Origin: Pseudomonadota bacterium
GTDB taxonomy: Bacteria > Bdellovibrionota_B > Oligoflexia > Oligoflexales > CAIYRB01
Assembly: GCA_026390435.1 (NCBI GenBank)
Contig: JAPLFY010000036.1
Span: 174,856-238,855 of the forward strand
Length of the DNA stretch: 64,000 bases
Direction of reading: 5' to 3'
Part shown: piece by piece, positions 18,626 to 27,350 of the stretch
Numbering within the stretch: the first letter of the stretch is position 1
Layout of the letters: the number at the start of each line of letters is the position of its first letter
The notes under the pieces: generated by a model
The model's input: the letters and a program-made list of their open reading frames with translations, nothing else
The model's database searches: none
What the model was told of the DNA's origin: nothing
Program-made: the position numbers and the translations under genes

Positions 18626-19516
18626 TCAGAAGCCAGTTCCCGGAGCTCCCAGCTCTTTGGCCACACCTAGACCACTGGTTTGATCTGTAAACACCGACCA
18701 AGCTTTCTTGAAACTTATTTGAAACTCATTTCTTGTTTGTTTTGCGCAATAATAACTGTCGACAGCATTGGCATAAATCAAGTTACCAAACCCCACAGCA
18801 TCCTGCGCATTGTATTCTTTCAACTTCGTCCCATTAGCAGTCACTTGAGCAGACATATCCGTCAAGAATGCGCTCGCTAACTTACCGCGTTCAGCGATGA
18901 AATCCTGCGCATAAGTTTGCCAATCAGGGGCTTTAAAGGGAGCTGGTACTCCTGGCTTAAGTAGTCCCTCAATAACGAATTCCATCTGCCAATATGCGAA
19001 TAATCTTAGAAGACTCGAGCGTATTGAAATCACCTCGGGACTCAGCACCATCCGTAAACCCTGCCCGTTCGCGGGGCTAAGCCAGCAAGATGTAGCATTT
19101 TTTCCGGCAGCTACCAGTGGCTTTTGAGAATTAGTAAACGGCGTTGCCTTACAAAGATTGGTCGCATCACCGATGACAATTTGACCTTTAAAAACAGCGA
19201 AGAAAAGCTGCAATAGAGGACGCGGAACAGCCTCCAAAGTTCCAATGACCGCATTCCTCAAGCTAATGTCGCCGGGACTTACAATATTTAAAGACTTGCC
19301 CAGTGAAGCGGCGGCTGGTGGAAGCTCGCCATTTCCGTCAAAGGCAATTCCACATGGATGGTTCACCGGCTCACTTGTATTATTTGCAACATTATCTAAA
19401 GTTTTGATCGATGATTTATTTTGTTGCGGTGCTTTGCACTGCCACAAAACCAGGCTTATAACGAGCAAAGTCAGCATTTTCCGACTAGCCGTATTTGATT
19501 GATGGTTCCTATACAT
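18626..19516 (-). CDS. Lipoprotein of unknown function
   Basis: The protein has 296 residues from ATG 19516, which has AGGGG seven bases upstream. The N-terminus is a lipoprotein signal: basic residues, then LTLLVISLVLWQC with the lipid-anchor cysteine near residue 27. The mature part has no recognisable domain. It contains scattered cysteines and segments such as CGIAFDGNG, CWLSPANGQGLRMVLSPEV and a C-terminal YYCAKQTRNEFQ. It begins 26 bp after a second lipoprotein gene and probably belongs to the same transcript as that gene and the aldolase-like gene. Lipid anchoring to the outer or inner membrane is inferred from the lipobox only. Confidence 0.7.
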   Translation of the reverse strand: MYRNHQSNTASRKMLTLLVISLVLWQCKAPQQNKSSIKTLDNVANNTSEPVNHPCGIAFDGNGELPPAAASLGKSLNIVSPGDISLRNAVIGTLEAVPRPLLQLFFAVFKGQIVIGDATNLCKATPFTNSQKPLVAAGKNATSCWLSPANGQGLRMVLSPEVISIRSSLLRLFAYWQMEFVIEGLLKPGVPAPFKAPDWQTYAQDFIAERGKLASAFLTDMSAQVTANGTKLKEYNAQDAVGFGNLIYANAVDSYYCAKQTRNEFQISFKKAWSVFTDQTSGLGVAKELGAPGTGF

Positions 19517-19541
19517 ACATTGACCCCTAATTTGATGTCGG

Positions 19542-20006
19542 CTACGGAGATGGTGGTGTTGACGAAGCACCGCCAAGACCAGGTATCAGACCGGAGAGTA
19601 AATTTCCGAAGCCAGAAAGCGCTCCTCCACCAGTCGCACCGCCGGTAAAAGAGGCAATTAAATTCTGAATCGATGTGCCTATGGAGTCAATTCCTCCGCC
19701 ACTACTTATGCTTTGAATCAGGCCAGTTATGGCACTAAAGGCACCCGCCACGTTTGGGGTTGATGACTGACCACCTGTAAGCGACCCACTTGAATTAGCC
19801 AGTGGACCCGCATTGACCGAACCCCCGCTATTTCCGGCGACAGGCTTCAAACCAGATCCACTGGGCGACTGTGCATCTGCGGGCAAGTTAGAGCTGACTG
19901 CCGGCCGCAGTGGAGCGGGAGGCGGCGGCGGTGGCTCAGACGGATTACAGGACATTGATACCCAGCCAAAAACGGCTACCAAAATCATGTTACGAATGTA
20001 CTGCAT
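19542..20006 (-). CDS. Pro/Gly/Ser-rich lipoprotein
   Basis: The protein has 154 residues. The signal ILVAVFGWVSMSC gives a lipobox with the cysteine near residue 20, followed by a PPPPPPAPLRP stretch. The rest is low-complexity Gly, Ser, Ala and Asn sequence with hydrophobic repeats (SGFGNLLSGLIPGLGG near the end). No known domain is visible, and such sequence may form an extended or disordered surface tether. Its start overlaps the end of the aldolase-like gene by 17 bp, which points to translational coupling. The next lipoprotein gene follows 26 bp later. Confidence 0.68.
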   Translation of the reverse strand: MQYIRNMILVAVFGWVSMSCNPSEPPPPPPAPLRPAVSSNLPADAQSPSGSGLKPVAGNSGGSVNAGPLANSSGSLTGGQSSTPNVAGAFSAITGLIQSISSGGGIDSIGTSIQNLIASFTGGATGGGALSGFGNLLSGLIPGLGGASSTPPSP

Positions 20007-21369
20007 CTGATCTCCTCTGCGATTCGACTATCGTCAAAAATGACCGCGAGCGTAGGTCGCTCATCGTTAATCCGGACGCACCAATTTCAGCCTCACCAAT
20101 TGCCCCTGCGTCTACCGCCCGAATAAAGAAATTAAGCAATCCTTGACCGCTCGCAGCATCATCAAACACCCCGCCAATTGCGGTTGCTTGCGCAGCTTTC
20201 TCGATAAAATTCCGAAGCCGAATGGAAGCGTCAGCTAGGTCTTTTAGAAAAAAAGCGTAATGCGCTGCCAAGCGAATCCCAATCTGGTTGGGATGTAAAT
20301 CCCACCCCTGATAAAATCCAAGCTTGAGTGAATTTGAGATATTCGCGTAGCTGAGCCGCCAGGCTCTAATAACAGCTTGGGCATTTGCAGCCTCCTCTTT
20401 GGGAGAGAGAGCTTTTTCGGAAATGGCTCGGTGGACGGGCAGGGGTAAGATATTCGTAGCTCCATCTGCTAACCAAACGCCCGTAGCACCCAGGGCGACT
20501 TTAATTGTGTTTAGAGCCCAGACACATGCCGGATGGGACATGGATTGATGATCGGCCGTAATATCGCAGGCCGCCGAGTAGTCATAAGTCCCAAAGTGAA
20601 CACCACGGCACCGTCCCTTAGCTGCAGCTAACAGACGACGCAATGGGCTCGTTCCGTCAGCGCTCATTAGTGCAGCGGGACTCTCGATCATCAGTTCGAT
20701 CTTTATTACCCCATCGGCAAGATCAAAACGATGTTCGAGCTGACTCAGGAGCAACACTAGGGCGTCGACCTGCTCAGCTTGAGATACCTTAGGTAGGGTA
20801 ACCACAAACCCAGGCGGCAATTTCCCACCTGAGCATGTTAACAACTTAGAAATAAACAAGTCTAAGGTACGGGCTGCACGCAACCACGCACCTGGTGTGA
20901 AGGATCTGATTCTAATGCCTGAAAATCTCGGCAAAGCTCCACTTAAAAGTTCACCGGACATTGCCTCTGCGGCGAGTAGAGCTGCCGCGTCTTCTTCAAC
21001 TGAAGGGCGATATCCATACCCATCCTCGAAATCGATGCGGTAATCGTCGATCGGGCTGGTTTGCAGTCTCTCGCAAACCTTTTGGTGCACAATTGTCCAT
21101 GGTACTGAATCCAATGCTGGGTCATTCAGAAGGCGAGATAGTGAGTCGGCATCTGGCGCATACTTCAAAAAATGAAGCCTCGCCATTTCACCCAATTTGC
21201 GCAATGAGCCCACCTTATAAAGCTGTGCTCCTCCATAAACTGTATGTATCGGTTGCGGCTGATAGTCGCAACTCACGGTGTGCTCCAACTGGGGCTGTAT
21301 AAGACGCAACGGAGCAAAAACTGCGTCAAGCAGCTCGGGATTAAAAGTCAGCTCAATGCCGTTGTTCAC
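19990..21369 (-). CDS. HpcH/HpaI aldolase/citrate lyase superfamily protein (DUF6986-like)
   Basis: The protein has 459 residues from a GTG start. The middle has features of the CitE/HpcH TIM barrel: DDYRIDFEDGYG with an acidic metal or substrate site, GFVVTLPKVS, IKIELMIESPAALM (strand with the catalytic glutamate) and GVHFGTYDYSA. This pattern fits the family I know as DUF6986. Members are probably C-C lyases or malyl-CoA-like enzymes acting on small acids, but the substrate is unknown. There is no signal peptide, although two lipoprotein genes follow in the same transcript, which is an odd pairing. The P-type ATPase gene is divergent, 123 bp away. Confidence 0.75.
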   Translation of the reverse strand: MNNGIELTFNPELLDAVFAPLRLIQPQLEHTVSCDYQPQPIHTVYGGAQLYKVGSLRKLGEMARLHFLKYAPDADSLSRLLNDPALDSVPWTIVHQKVCERLQTSPIDDYRIDFEDGYGYRPSVEEDAAALLAAEAMSGELLSGALPRFSGIRIRSFTPGAWLRAARTLDLFISKLLTCSGGKLPPGFVVTLPKVSQAEQVDALVLLLSQLEHRFDLADGVIKIELMIESPAALMSADGTSPLRRLLAAAKGRCRGVHFGTYDYSAACDITADHQSMSHPACVWALNTIKVALGATGVWLADGATNILPLPVHRAISEKALSPKEEAANAQAVIRAWRLSYANISNSLKLGFYQGWDLHPNQIGIRLAAHYAFFLKDLADASIRLRNFIEKAAQATAIGGVFDDAASGQGLLNFFIRAVDAGAIGEAEIGASGLTMSDLRSRSFLTIVESQRRSDAVHS

Positions 21370-21492
21370 TGAATAGTCAGCCTAGTTATGGGTGCACATT
21401 AAAAATGTGTGCTCTTATTCTATTTGATTACTGCATATTATTTACTTTTTTAATATCACTGTACTTATAGTCCTGGCAAGTGAAGGACAAAT

Positions 21493-24003
21493 ATGGGTCC
21501 CGTAAGTAACTCAATCGAACCCCTTGGTCTCACCTCAGAACAGGCAAAGACTCGCCTTGCTGCTGAGGGCTACAATGAAATCGCCGGGGCCGAACAGAAA
21601 CGACTACGACGGTTGATCATCGACATAGTTCGAGAACCCATGGTGTTCCTGATCATTGGCTCCGGCTTGATTTATCTGTTTTTGGGCGACAAACAAGAAG
21701 CGGCAATGCTGCTAGGCTTCCTGGGACTCATTTTATTCATCACTATTTACCAAGAACAGAAAGCGGAAAAATCGCTGCTGGCCCTTCGAAATCTTTCGAG
21801 TCCCAGAGCTTTAGTGCGTCGCGACAACAGCAAAATCCGTATACCAGGCCGAGAGCTGGTACGAGGGGACCTTGTCTATCTTGTAGAAGGTGATCGTGTT
21901 CCCGCGGACGGCGAACTCATATCTAGCTTAAACATCTCCATCGATGAGTCCCTTCTAACTGGTGAATCTATGCCAGTTTCAAAATCTACCCATGATGAAA
22001 AAGTATACTCTGGAACCTCTGTTACGAGGGGCAGCGGCCTAATGTATGTGAGTGCCACTGGTAGCGCCACGGAGTTAGGTAAGATAGGTGGTTTAATCCA
22101 AGCCTCCCTCGACGAACCCACCCGACTAGAGCGCGAAACCAGGCAGCTAGTAACTATAATAGCCCTGATAGCAGGTGGACTTTGCCTCGCCGTGGCCGTG
22201 GCTAGCATTCTCTACAAACACAGTTGGGTGGACGGGATGTTGGGTGGGCTCACCCTGGCGATGGCCATACTTCCAAATGAGTTGCCGGCAGTTCTCACAA
22301 TATTTATGGCACTCGGAGCTTGGCGCCTCTCAAAAGAAAAGGTCTTGACCAGACGACTCTCAGCGATTGAGGCACTTGGAACAGCCACCGTATTGTGTGT
22401 AGACAAGACCGGGACATTGACCCAAAACCAGATGACAGTTCGTCGGCTTATACTGGACGATGATGCCTTCGATCTCTCTGTAAACGATGGCCAGTCATTG
22501 CCAGAGCACTTCCACGAATTACTTGAATACGGTCTTCTGGCTGCCGAACAGGATGCGTTTGACCCTATCGATCGTGCGTTCAATAACGCCGCTTTTACGT
22601 TGCTAGGTGGCAGCGAACATATCCATCCGAGTTGGAAGCTAACTAGACAATATCCGCTCTCGCCCGAACTCCTGGCTTTGTCACAGGTTTGGCATCCAGG
22701 CGGCGAGGGGCCGCTCCCGGTCGGTGCAAAAGGAGCACCCGAGGCCATTGTGGATTTATGCCACTTACCGCAGGCTACTCGCGAGCAAATAGCCCGGCGC
22801 GTTAAGGCACACGCTGAACTGGGATTGCGCATCCTAGCGGTTGCTAAAGGCAAAGTTTACAGCGACAACGTGCCGGAACATCAGCATGACGTAGATTTCG
22901 AGTTTCTTGGCCTAATCGGCCTAGAAGATCCCCTAAGGCCGGAAGTCCCCGCAGCAATCGCCGAATGTAAAAGTGCGGGCATACGCGTCATCATGATCAC
23001 AGGAGATCATCCTGATACGGCACGCAGCATTGCGGAGCAAGCTGGGCTGCCTAATCCAAACCAAGTTTTGACTGGCTCAGAGCTAGCCTCGCTTTCTGAT
23101 GAGGAGCTCGGAAAAAGAATCAAGAAGACTAGTGTCTGCGCACGAATGATGCCTGAACAGAAAAGCCGGCTCATCGATATCCTCAAAGCACAGGGGGAGA
23201 TCGTTGCCATGACTGGTGACGGAATTAATGATGCGCCAGCACTTAAAAAGGCAAATATAGGTATTGCTATGGGCAAACGAGGCACCGATGTGGCCAGAGA
23301 GTCCGCAGCGATTGTCTTGCTTGAGGACGACTTCGGGTCAATAGTAAAAGCCATCAAAATTGGCAGGCGCATATACGCAAACCTTCAGCACGCGATGTCT
23401 TACTTACTGGCTGTTCATATTTCCATCGCGGGCTTGTCGGTAATCCCCGTGCTGCTGAATATGCCTCTGATACTTCTTCCTGTGCATATTGCTTTCTTGC
23501 ATTTGATCATTGAGCCTGCATGCTCTATCGCTTTTGAAGCTGAGCCAGAAGCACCAGACATTATGAGCAAACCACCTCGTCGCCCTGACAGTCAGTTGTT
23601 TTCTGGCGCCATTATGATCCCAACTTTTATTCAAGGACTTAGTGTGTTGGCTATCCTGTTGCTGACCTATGTTGGTGCATGGAAGTGGGGTAATGGGGCC
23701 ACTGATGCTCGCACTATGGCCTTCACCATACTTGTACTTGCGAATATCGGACTGATTGTAGCTAGTTTGAAGGTCGATGGCGGCAACCCTCTACAGAGAA
23801 AAGGGGCCAATCATGCACTGCGTTGGGTGATTTGTGCATCCATCGGATTATTACTTCTAGTCTTGTACGTTCCGCCTTTAAGGGAACTGTTCCGCTTTAC
23901 CAAACTGCATCCCGCAGACGTAGTACTTTGTCTGCTTGCAGGGACCATAAGCAGCCTTTGGTTCTCTTTATTGCAGAAAAACGCTGCTTCGAGTGAAGCC
24001 TAA
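21493..24003 (+). CDS. P2-type cation-transporting ATPase
   Basis: The protein has 836 residues. It has the actuator motif LTGES at 155-159, the phosphorylation site DKTGT from Asp304, the nucleotide-domain MITGDHPDTA, and the hinge MTGDGINDAPAL. There are about ten membrane helices (two plus two before the P-domain, six after). Helix 4 carries PNELP at 261-265, where Ca or Na pumps have PEGLP and related bacterial pumps PEE-P, so the ion is uncertain (Ca, Mg, Na/K or H). No heavy-metal CxxC domain is present, which argues against P1B. An AAGGA site precedes the ATG. The gene stands alone and ends in a terminator. Confidence 0.88.
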   Translation: MGPVSNSIEPLGLTSEQAKTRLAAEGYNEIAGAEQKRLRRLIIDIVREPMVFLIIGSGLIYLFLGDKQEAAMLLGFLGLILFITIYQEQKAEKSLLALRNLSSPRALVRRDNSKIRIPGRELVRGDLVYLVEGDRVPADGELISSLNISIDESLLTGESMPVSKSTHDEKVYSGTSVTRGSGLMYVSATGSATELGKIGGLIQASLDEPTRLERETRQLVTIIALIAGGLCLAVAVASILYKHSWVDGMLGGLTLAMAILPNELPAVLTIFMALGAWRLSKEKVLTRRLSAIEALGTATVLCVDKTGTLTQNQMTVRRLILDDDAFDLSVNDGQSLPEHFHELLEYGLLAAEQDAFDPIDRAFNNAAFTLLGGSEHIHPSWKLTRQYPLSPELLALSQVWHPGGEGPLPVGAKGAPEAIVDLCHLPQATREQIARRVKAHAELGLRILAVAKGKVYSDNVPEHQHDVDFEFLGLIGLEDPLRPEVPAAIAECKSAGIRVIMITGDHPDTARSIAEQAGLPNPNQVLTGSELASLSDEELGKRIKKTSVCARMMPEQKSRLIDILKAQGEIVAMTGDGINDAPALKKANIGIAMGKRGTDVARESAAIVLLEDDFGSIVKAIKIGRRIYANLQHAMSYLLAVHISIAGLSVIPVLLNMPLILLPVHIAFLHLIIEPACSIAFEAEPEAPDIMSKPPRRPDSQLFSGAIMIPTFIQGLSVLAILLLTYVGAWKWGNGATDARTMAFTILVLANIGLIVASLKVDGGNPLQRKGANHALRWVICASIGLLLLVLYVPPLRELFRFTKLHPADVVLCLLAGTISSLWFSLLQKNAASSEA

Positions 24004-24032
24004 AGCGAATGCCTGGTGCAACAAAAGCAAAA

Positions 24033-24052
24033 GGGCCCGCTTTCGCAGGCCC
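24033..24052. terminator. Rho-independent terminator
   Basis: An 8-bp stem (GGGCCTGC/GCGGGCCC on the minus strand, one G-U pair) with a GAAA tetraloop. It is followed on the minus strand by TTTTGCTTTT, so it ends the tRNA-Glu/tRNA-Lys transcript. It probably also stops the P-type ATPase transcript, where the tail is weaker. Confidence 0.8.
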
Positions 24053-24092
24053 ATTTGCTTCACCAGCTTACGCTTAGAGCTTTGGGAGAAGA

Positions 24093-24170
24093 TGGCGTCC
24101 CCAGGGGGATTTGAACCCCCGTCGCTGCCGTGAAAGGGCAGTGTCCTGGGCCAGGCTAGACGATGGGGAC
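24093..24170 (-). tRNA. tRNA-Glu (UUC)
   Basis: Minus-strand cloverleaf with acceptor GTCCCCA/TGGGGAC, an anticodon loop CTTTCAC (anticodon TTC), T-arm GGTTCAAATCC and an encoded CCA. It lies 23 bp downstream of tRNA-Lys on the same strand. Confidence 0.95.
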
Positions 24171-24193
24171 GGACTCCACTTATTCCCTCGATC

Positions 24194-24269
24194 TGGTGAG
24201 CCGTGCTGGATTCGAACCAGCGACCCGTACATTAAAAGTGTACTGCTCTACCAACTGAGCTAACGGCCC
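24194..24269 (-). tRNA. tRNA-Lys (UUU)
   Basis: Minus-strand cloverleaf with acceptor GGGCCGT/ACGGCTC (one G-U pair), a GCTCAGTTGGTAGAGC D-arm, anticodon loop CTTTTAA (anticodon TTT), a GGTTCGAATCC T-arm and an encoded CCA. It is first in a Lys-Glu tRNA pair. Confidence 0.95.
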
Positions 24270-24491
24270 GCATAAAGATCTAAACTCGATCTTTTGGTGC
24301 GACCTGATCAAGAGAGGACTCGTTTTACAAGGACGGTCTTTGGGTGTCAATGCCAAAACCCACCAAATTGAAAATTTACTCTGGCCTAGGGCGAATTGCT
24401 TTTTAATAAGCATTCGCCTACACTTGCCCCGTTCCAGCTCCGCTCATATTGAGCAAAGCAATCAAGAACCATCGACCATTCGGACCATATT

Positions 24492-24812
24492 ATGACAGTC
24501 ATCAAGCGCAGCCAAAAGGACTCTACTGCTGACCTGATTGCCGCGATCGAAGTTTTGATCCCTCTATTGCGCGATCAGAAAGAAACAGAGGCTGTCGACC
24601 AGCTGTCTGAAGCAGCAACTAAGCTGCGCGCGGTTAAACCTCTGAGCGAGAGCCATAAAGCTGCTGTTGCTGAGGTAGTCGATGCGTTTGAAGGGGATCA
24701 CGAGTTGATCTCCTACACTTATCAGCGCGGTAATGGCACCCAATGGACGGAAGTTGAAGAACTATCCCAAGCTAGCGCGCGGGTACTCAGCTTAGCGCGG
24801 CGCATGCAGTAA
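24492..24812 (+). CDS. Small helical protein of unknown function
   Basis: The protein has 106 residues and no recognised domain. It looks mostly helical: residues 12-45 (ADLIAAIEVLIPLLRDQKE and onward) and 55-70 form amphipathic helices. A short segment with aromatic residues (LISYTYQRGNGTQWTEVEE) follows, then a final helix. There is no signal or membrane segment, so it is probably cytoplasmic. It begins after a 222-bp gap from tRNA-Lys and ends 13 bp before cardiolipin synthase, so the two are likely cotranscribed. No function can be proposed from sequence. Confidence 0.65.
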   Translation: MTVIKRSQKDSTADLIAAIEVLIPLLRDQKETEAVDQLSEAATKLRAVKPLSESHKAAVAEVVDAFEGDHELISYTYQRGNGTQWTEVEELSQASARVLSLARRMQ

Positions 24813-24825
24813 GGTTAAACCGCTC

Positions 24826-26295
24826 ATGCGGTTGTCTGACCCGATCACCATCATCAAAATCATTGTTTACGCACTAGCCGTTTACAACTGCGTAAAGGTT
24901 TTGAGCAATCGTGCAACGCCTGGTGCGTCTATCGCCTGGATTCTTCTGCACGCTGTAGTGCCTTTTGTTGCAGTACCCGCATATCTTTTATTGGGTGACT
25001 ACAGAATTAAGGGCTATGTCCGCCGGCACAAGGCGCGTCAACAGCAGCTCGAGGATGCAGGAGCCCTTATCCCCCCAGAAGCGCCACCTGATCCTGATCT
25101 GCTGCCCATCGACATGAGATCGACTTATCGGGTTTTTTCTAAGGTTTTTCGGCAGTTTGGCACAATGCTCGAACCGCAGTTGGGCGCCGCCACACTTTTA
25201 GTCGACGGCCACGAGACCTTTTCCTCGATATTTGAGGCTATCAATTCCGCACGGCAATATATCATCGTGCAATATTACATCGTTAGATCTGACCGCCTAG
25301 GCTTAGAGCTTAAACGCCTGCTCAGCGCCAAAGCCCGCGAGGGTATAGCTGTGTACATGCTTTATGATGATATGGGCTCTTTTTGGCTCTCTAGTGACTA
25401 CCTACGTGATTTGCGAACGGCCGGCGTCAAGGTTGAGCGCTTTTTACCAATTCGACGTTTTAAGCGATTTTTTCAAATGAATTTTCGCAATCACCGTAAA
25501 CTGGTAGTCGTAGACGGAGATGTTGCGTTCACTGGTGGACTGAATGTTGGTGAGGAATATGCCGCACGCAGATCACGGCGCGCTCGTACCCGATACTGGC
25601 GGGATACTCATGTACGCATAACGGGAGCTCCAGTTATCCAGCTTGAGGATGTGTTTCTAGAGGACTGGTATTTCGCCACTGGCGAAAAGCTCAAAATAAG
25701 CGGCAAGCCCGACACCTCCGGGCGCCTACCACGGCAGGGTGAAGATCCGGCAATAGTTCAACTCATCCCCACAGGGCCTACAGATGAAACGGTAGTGAGT
25801 CTTTTATTCATCTTACAGATGATAAATACTGCTCAAACGCGACTGTGGCTGGCCACCCCATATTTTGTGCCAGACCCCGCAATTATGCATGCGCTAGAGC
25901 TAGCGGCTCTGCGCGGCGTCGACGTCCGGTTGATGCTGCCCCACACTTCGGACAATAGGTTCGTCCACTGGGTCTCTGTATCGTATGCCTCCGATTTACA
26001 GAATCGCGGCATCAAAGTATTGCTGTTTACTTCGGGATTCATGCACCAAAAAGTGGTCCTCGTCGACGACAACCTGACGGCAATTGGAACCATGAATTTA
26101 GACAACCGTGCTATGTATCTCAACTTTGAAACAACGGTGCTTTTCCACGACATCAACTTCAACAGAAAAGTGGCCGTTATGCTGGAAAAAGACTTCCAAC
26201 ATTGCCGCGCGCTTCGTCGCTCGCAAAAGCCGATTCTAAGGGCGATCGCTGGACTTCGCGACAACGCTGCCAGACTGTTGGCGCCAATCTTGTAG
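24826..26295 (+). CDS. cls: Cardiolipin synthase
   Basis: The protein has 489 residues, normal for bacterial Cls. Two N-terminal membrane helices (about 5-25 and 35-55) include WILLHAVVPFVAVPAYLLLG. Two phospholipase D HKD motifs follow: HRKLVVVDGDVAFTGGLN near 224 and HQKVVLVDDNLTAIGTMNLD near 407. It joins two phosphatidylglycerol molecules into cardiolipin and glycerol at the inner membrane. It begins 13 bp after a small unknown gene and ends 23 bp before moaD, so it may be cotranscribed with the molybdenum-cofactor genes, although no functional link is known. Confidence 0.94.
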   Translation: MRLSDPITIIKIIVYALAVYNCVKVLSNRATPGASIAWILLHAVVPFVAVPAYLLLGDYRIKGYVRRHKARQQQLEDAGALIPPEAPPDPDLLPIDMRSTYRVFSKVFRQFGTMLEPQLGAATLLVDGHETFSSIFEAINSARQYIIVQYYIVRSDRLGLELKRLLSAKAREGIAVYMLYDDMGSFWLSSDYLRDLRTAGVKVERFLPIRRFKRFFQMNFRNHRKLVVVDGDVAFTGGLNVGEEYAARRSRRARTRYWRDTHVRITGAPVIQLEDVFLEDWYFATGEKLKISGKPDTSGRLPRQGEDPAIVQLIPTGPTDETVVSLLFILQMINTAQTRLWLATPYFVPDPAIMHALELAALRGVDVRLMLPHTSDNRFVHWVSVSYASDLQNRGIKVLLFTSGFMHQKVVLVDDNLTAIGTMNLDNRAMYLNFETTVLFHDINFNRKVAVMLEKDFQHCRALRRSQKPILRAIAGLRDNAARLLAPIL

Positions 26296-26318
26296 GGTCA
26301 AATGTAAAGGCGGGTCAG

Positions 26319-26567
26319 ATGCAGTCGACAATCACGGTTCGTTACTTCGCAATACTACGGGACTTTAGCGGCAAAAATGACGAAACTGTCCGTATCGAGA
26401 CCGGCACTAATGCCGGAGAAATTTATTTACGTTTAGCTAAAGCTTATGGATTTCCATTGGCTTTGACCGATGTAAGAGTCGCGGTGAATGATGAATTCAC
26501 AAGCGCAAGCCATCCCCTGCAAGATGACGATATATTAGTTTTCATTCCACCGGTGGCAGGGGGTTAA
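26319..26567 (+). CDS. moaD: Molybdopterin synthase small subunit MoaD
   Basis: The protein has 82 residues, the size of MoaD. It is a ubiquitin-like sulfur carrier whose C-terminal Gly-Gly (VFIPPVAGG) becomes a thiocarboxylate and donates sulfur to precursor Z within the MoaD-MoaE complex. The N-terminus TITVRYFAILRDFSGKNDE and the segment VAVNDEFTSASHPLQDDDI are typical. ATG 26319 is chosen because AAAGGCGGG precedes it; a longer frame inside cls is not supported. moaE follows with one base between. Confidence 0.93.
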   Translation: MQSTITVRYFAILRDFSGKNDETVRIETGTNAGEIYLRLAKAYGFPLALTDVRVAVNDEFTSASHPLQDDDILVFIPPVAGG

Positions 26568-26568
26568 C

Positions 26569-27042
26569 ATGGGTCACAAACATAATGATCTAGACCCCAT
26601 CATTGAATGTGGCATCCAAAGCACTCCGATTGATCCTATCAAATGTCGGCAGTCACTTCCTGCATTGTCAGATGCTGGAGGCTATGTCTGCTTTGAAGGT
26701 CTAGTCCGCAACATAAACCATGGAAAATCCGTAGTCCGTTTGGACTATGAGGTTTATGAAGCTCTCGCTCTCAAGGAAATGTACAGGATCGCACATCAGG
26801 CCGTTAGCGAATGCCACCTGCGCTGTGTCCGGTGTTGGCACCGCAGTGGGTCTCTCGGCATAGGCGACACTGCAATCATAATCCAGGTCCTGGCTCGGCA
26901 TCGGGCAGAGGCATTCCGGGGTTGCCGACTAGTCATAGATTCGATAAAGACACGCGTTCCCATCTGGAAAAAAGAGTACTACGATGATGGTACAGTGAGT
27001 TGGAGCCAATGCCACGAGCATGGGTCCGAGCCGGCTCTATAA
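26569..27042 (+). CDS. moaE: Molybdopterin synthase large subunit MoaE
   Basis: The protein has 157 residues. MoaE is the catalytic subunit that inserts two sulfurs into cyclic pyranopterin monophosphate. Signature segments are VCFEGLVRNINHGKSVVRLDYEVYE, WHRSGSLGIGDTAIIIQVLARHR and RVPIWKKEYYDDGTVSW, the last holding the active-site lysines. The N-terminal 25 residues before the domain are a short polar extension. The gene directly follows moaD and is followed 14 bp later by the rhodanese. Confidence 0.95.
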   Translation: MGHKHNDLDPIIECGIQSTPIDPIKCRQSLPALSDAGGYVCFEGLVRNINHGKSVVRLDYEVYEALALKEMYRIAHQAVSECHLRCVRCWHRSGSLGIGDTAIIIQVLARHRAEAFRGCRLVIDSIKTRVPIWKKEYYDDGTVSWSQCHEHGSEPAL

Positions 27043-27056
27043 TAAGGAGAGTGGGT

Positions 27057-27350
27057 ATGGCCAAGGAAATCTACAAAGGCGAACTAGAGTCGCTAATTGA
27101 ACGTGGCGCACTGTTAGTAGACGTGAGAGAGACTGCGGAGCATGGGACTGACGACGCACTTCCAGGTCACACCCATCTACCACTTTCACGGATTGCCGAG
27201 CTTCGCTCCCGACTGACTACACCGCGCCCTGTGGTGTTTTACTGCCGATCTGGACTCCTTAGTTTTCAGGCAGCAGAGATCGCGGGCACATGGACGGACC
27301 AGCCCATGTATTATCTGGCCGGTGGCTTGCTAAGTTACACCGATGAATGA
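27057..27350 (+). CDS. Single-domain rhodanese sulfurtransferase
   Basis: The protein has 97 residues from ATG 27057, with an AAGGAG site. It has the rhodanese fold pattern: ALLVDVRETAEH, TTPRPVVFYCRSGLLSFQAA with the active-site cysteine in CRSGLLS, then YYLAGGLLSY. The loop length and CRSG sequence fit small GlpE/PspE-like enzymes. Inside a molybdenum-cofactor cassette it probably relays persulfide sulfur towards MoaD thiocarboxylation, as the rhodanese domain of MOCS3 does; that is an inference. Its stop overlaps the next gene by 8 bp, so translation is coupled to the MobA-MoaA fusion. Confidence 0.88.
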   Translation: MAKEIYKGELESLIERGALLVDVRETAEHGTDDALPGHTHLPLSRIAELRSRLTTPRPVVFYCRSGLLSFQAAEIAGTWTDQPMYYLAGGLLSYTDE

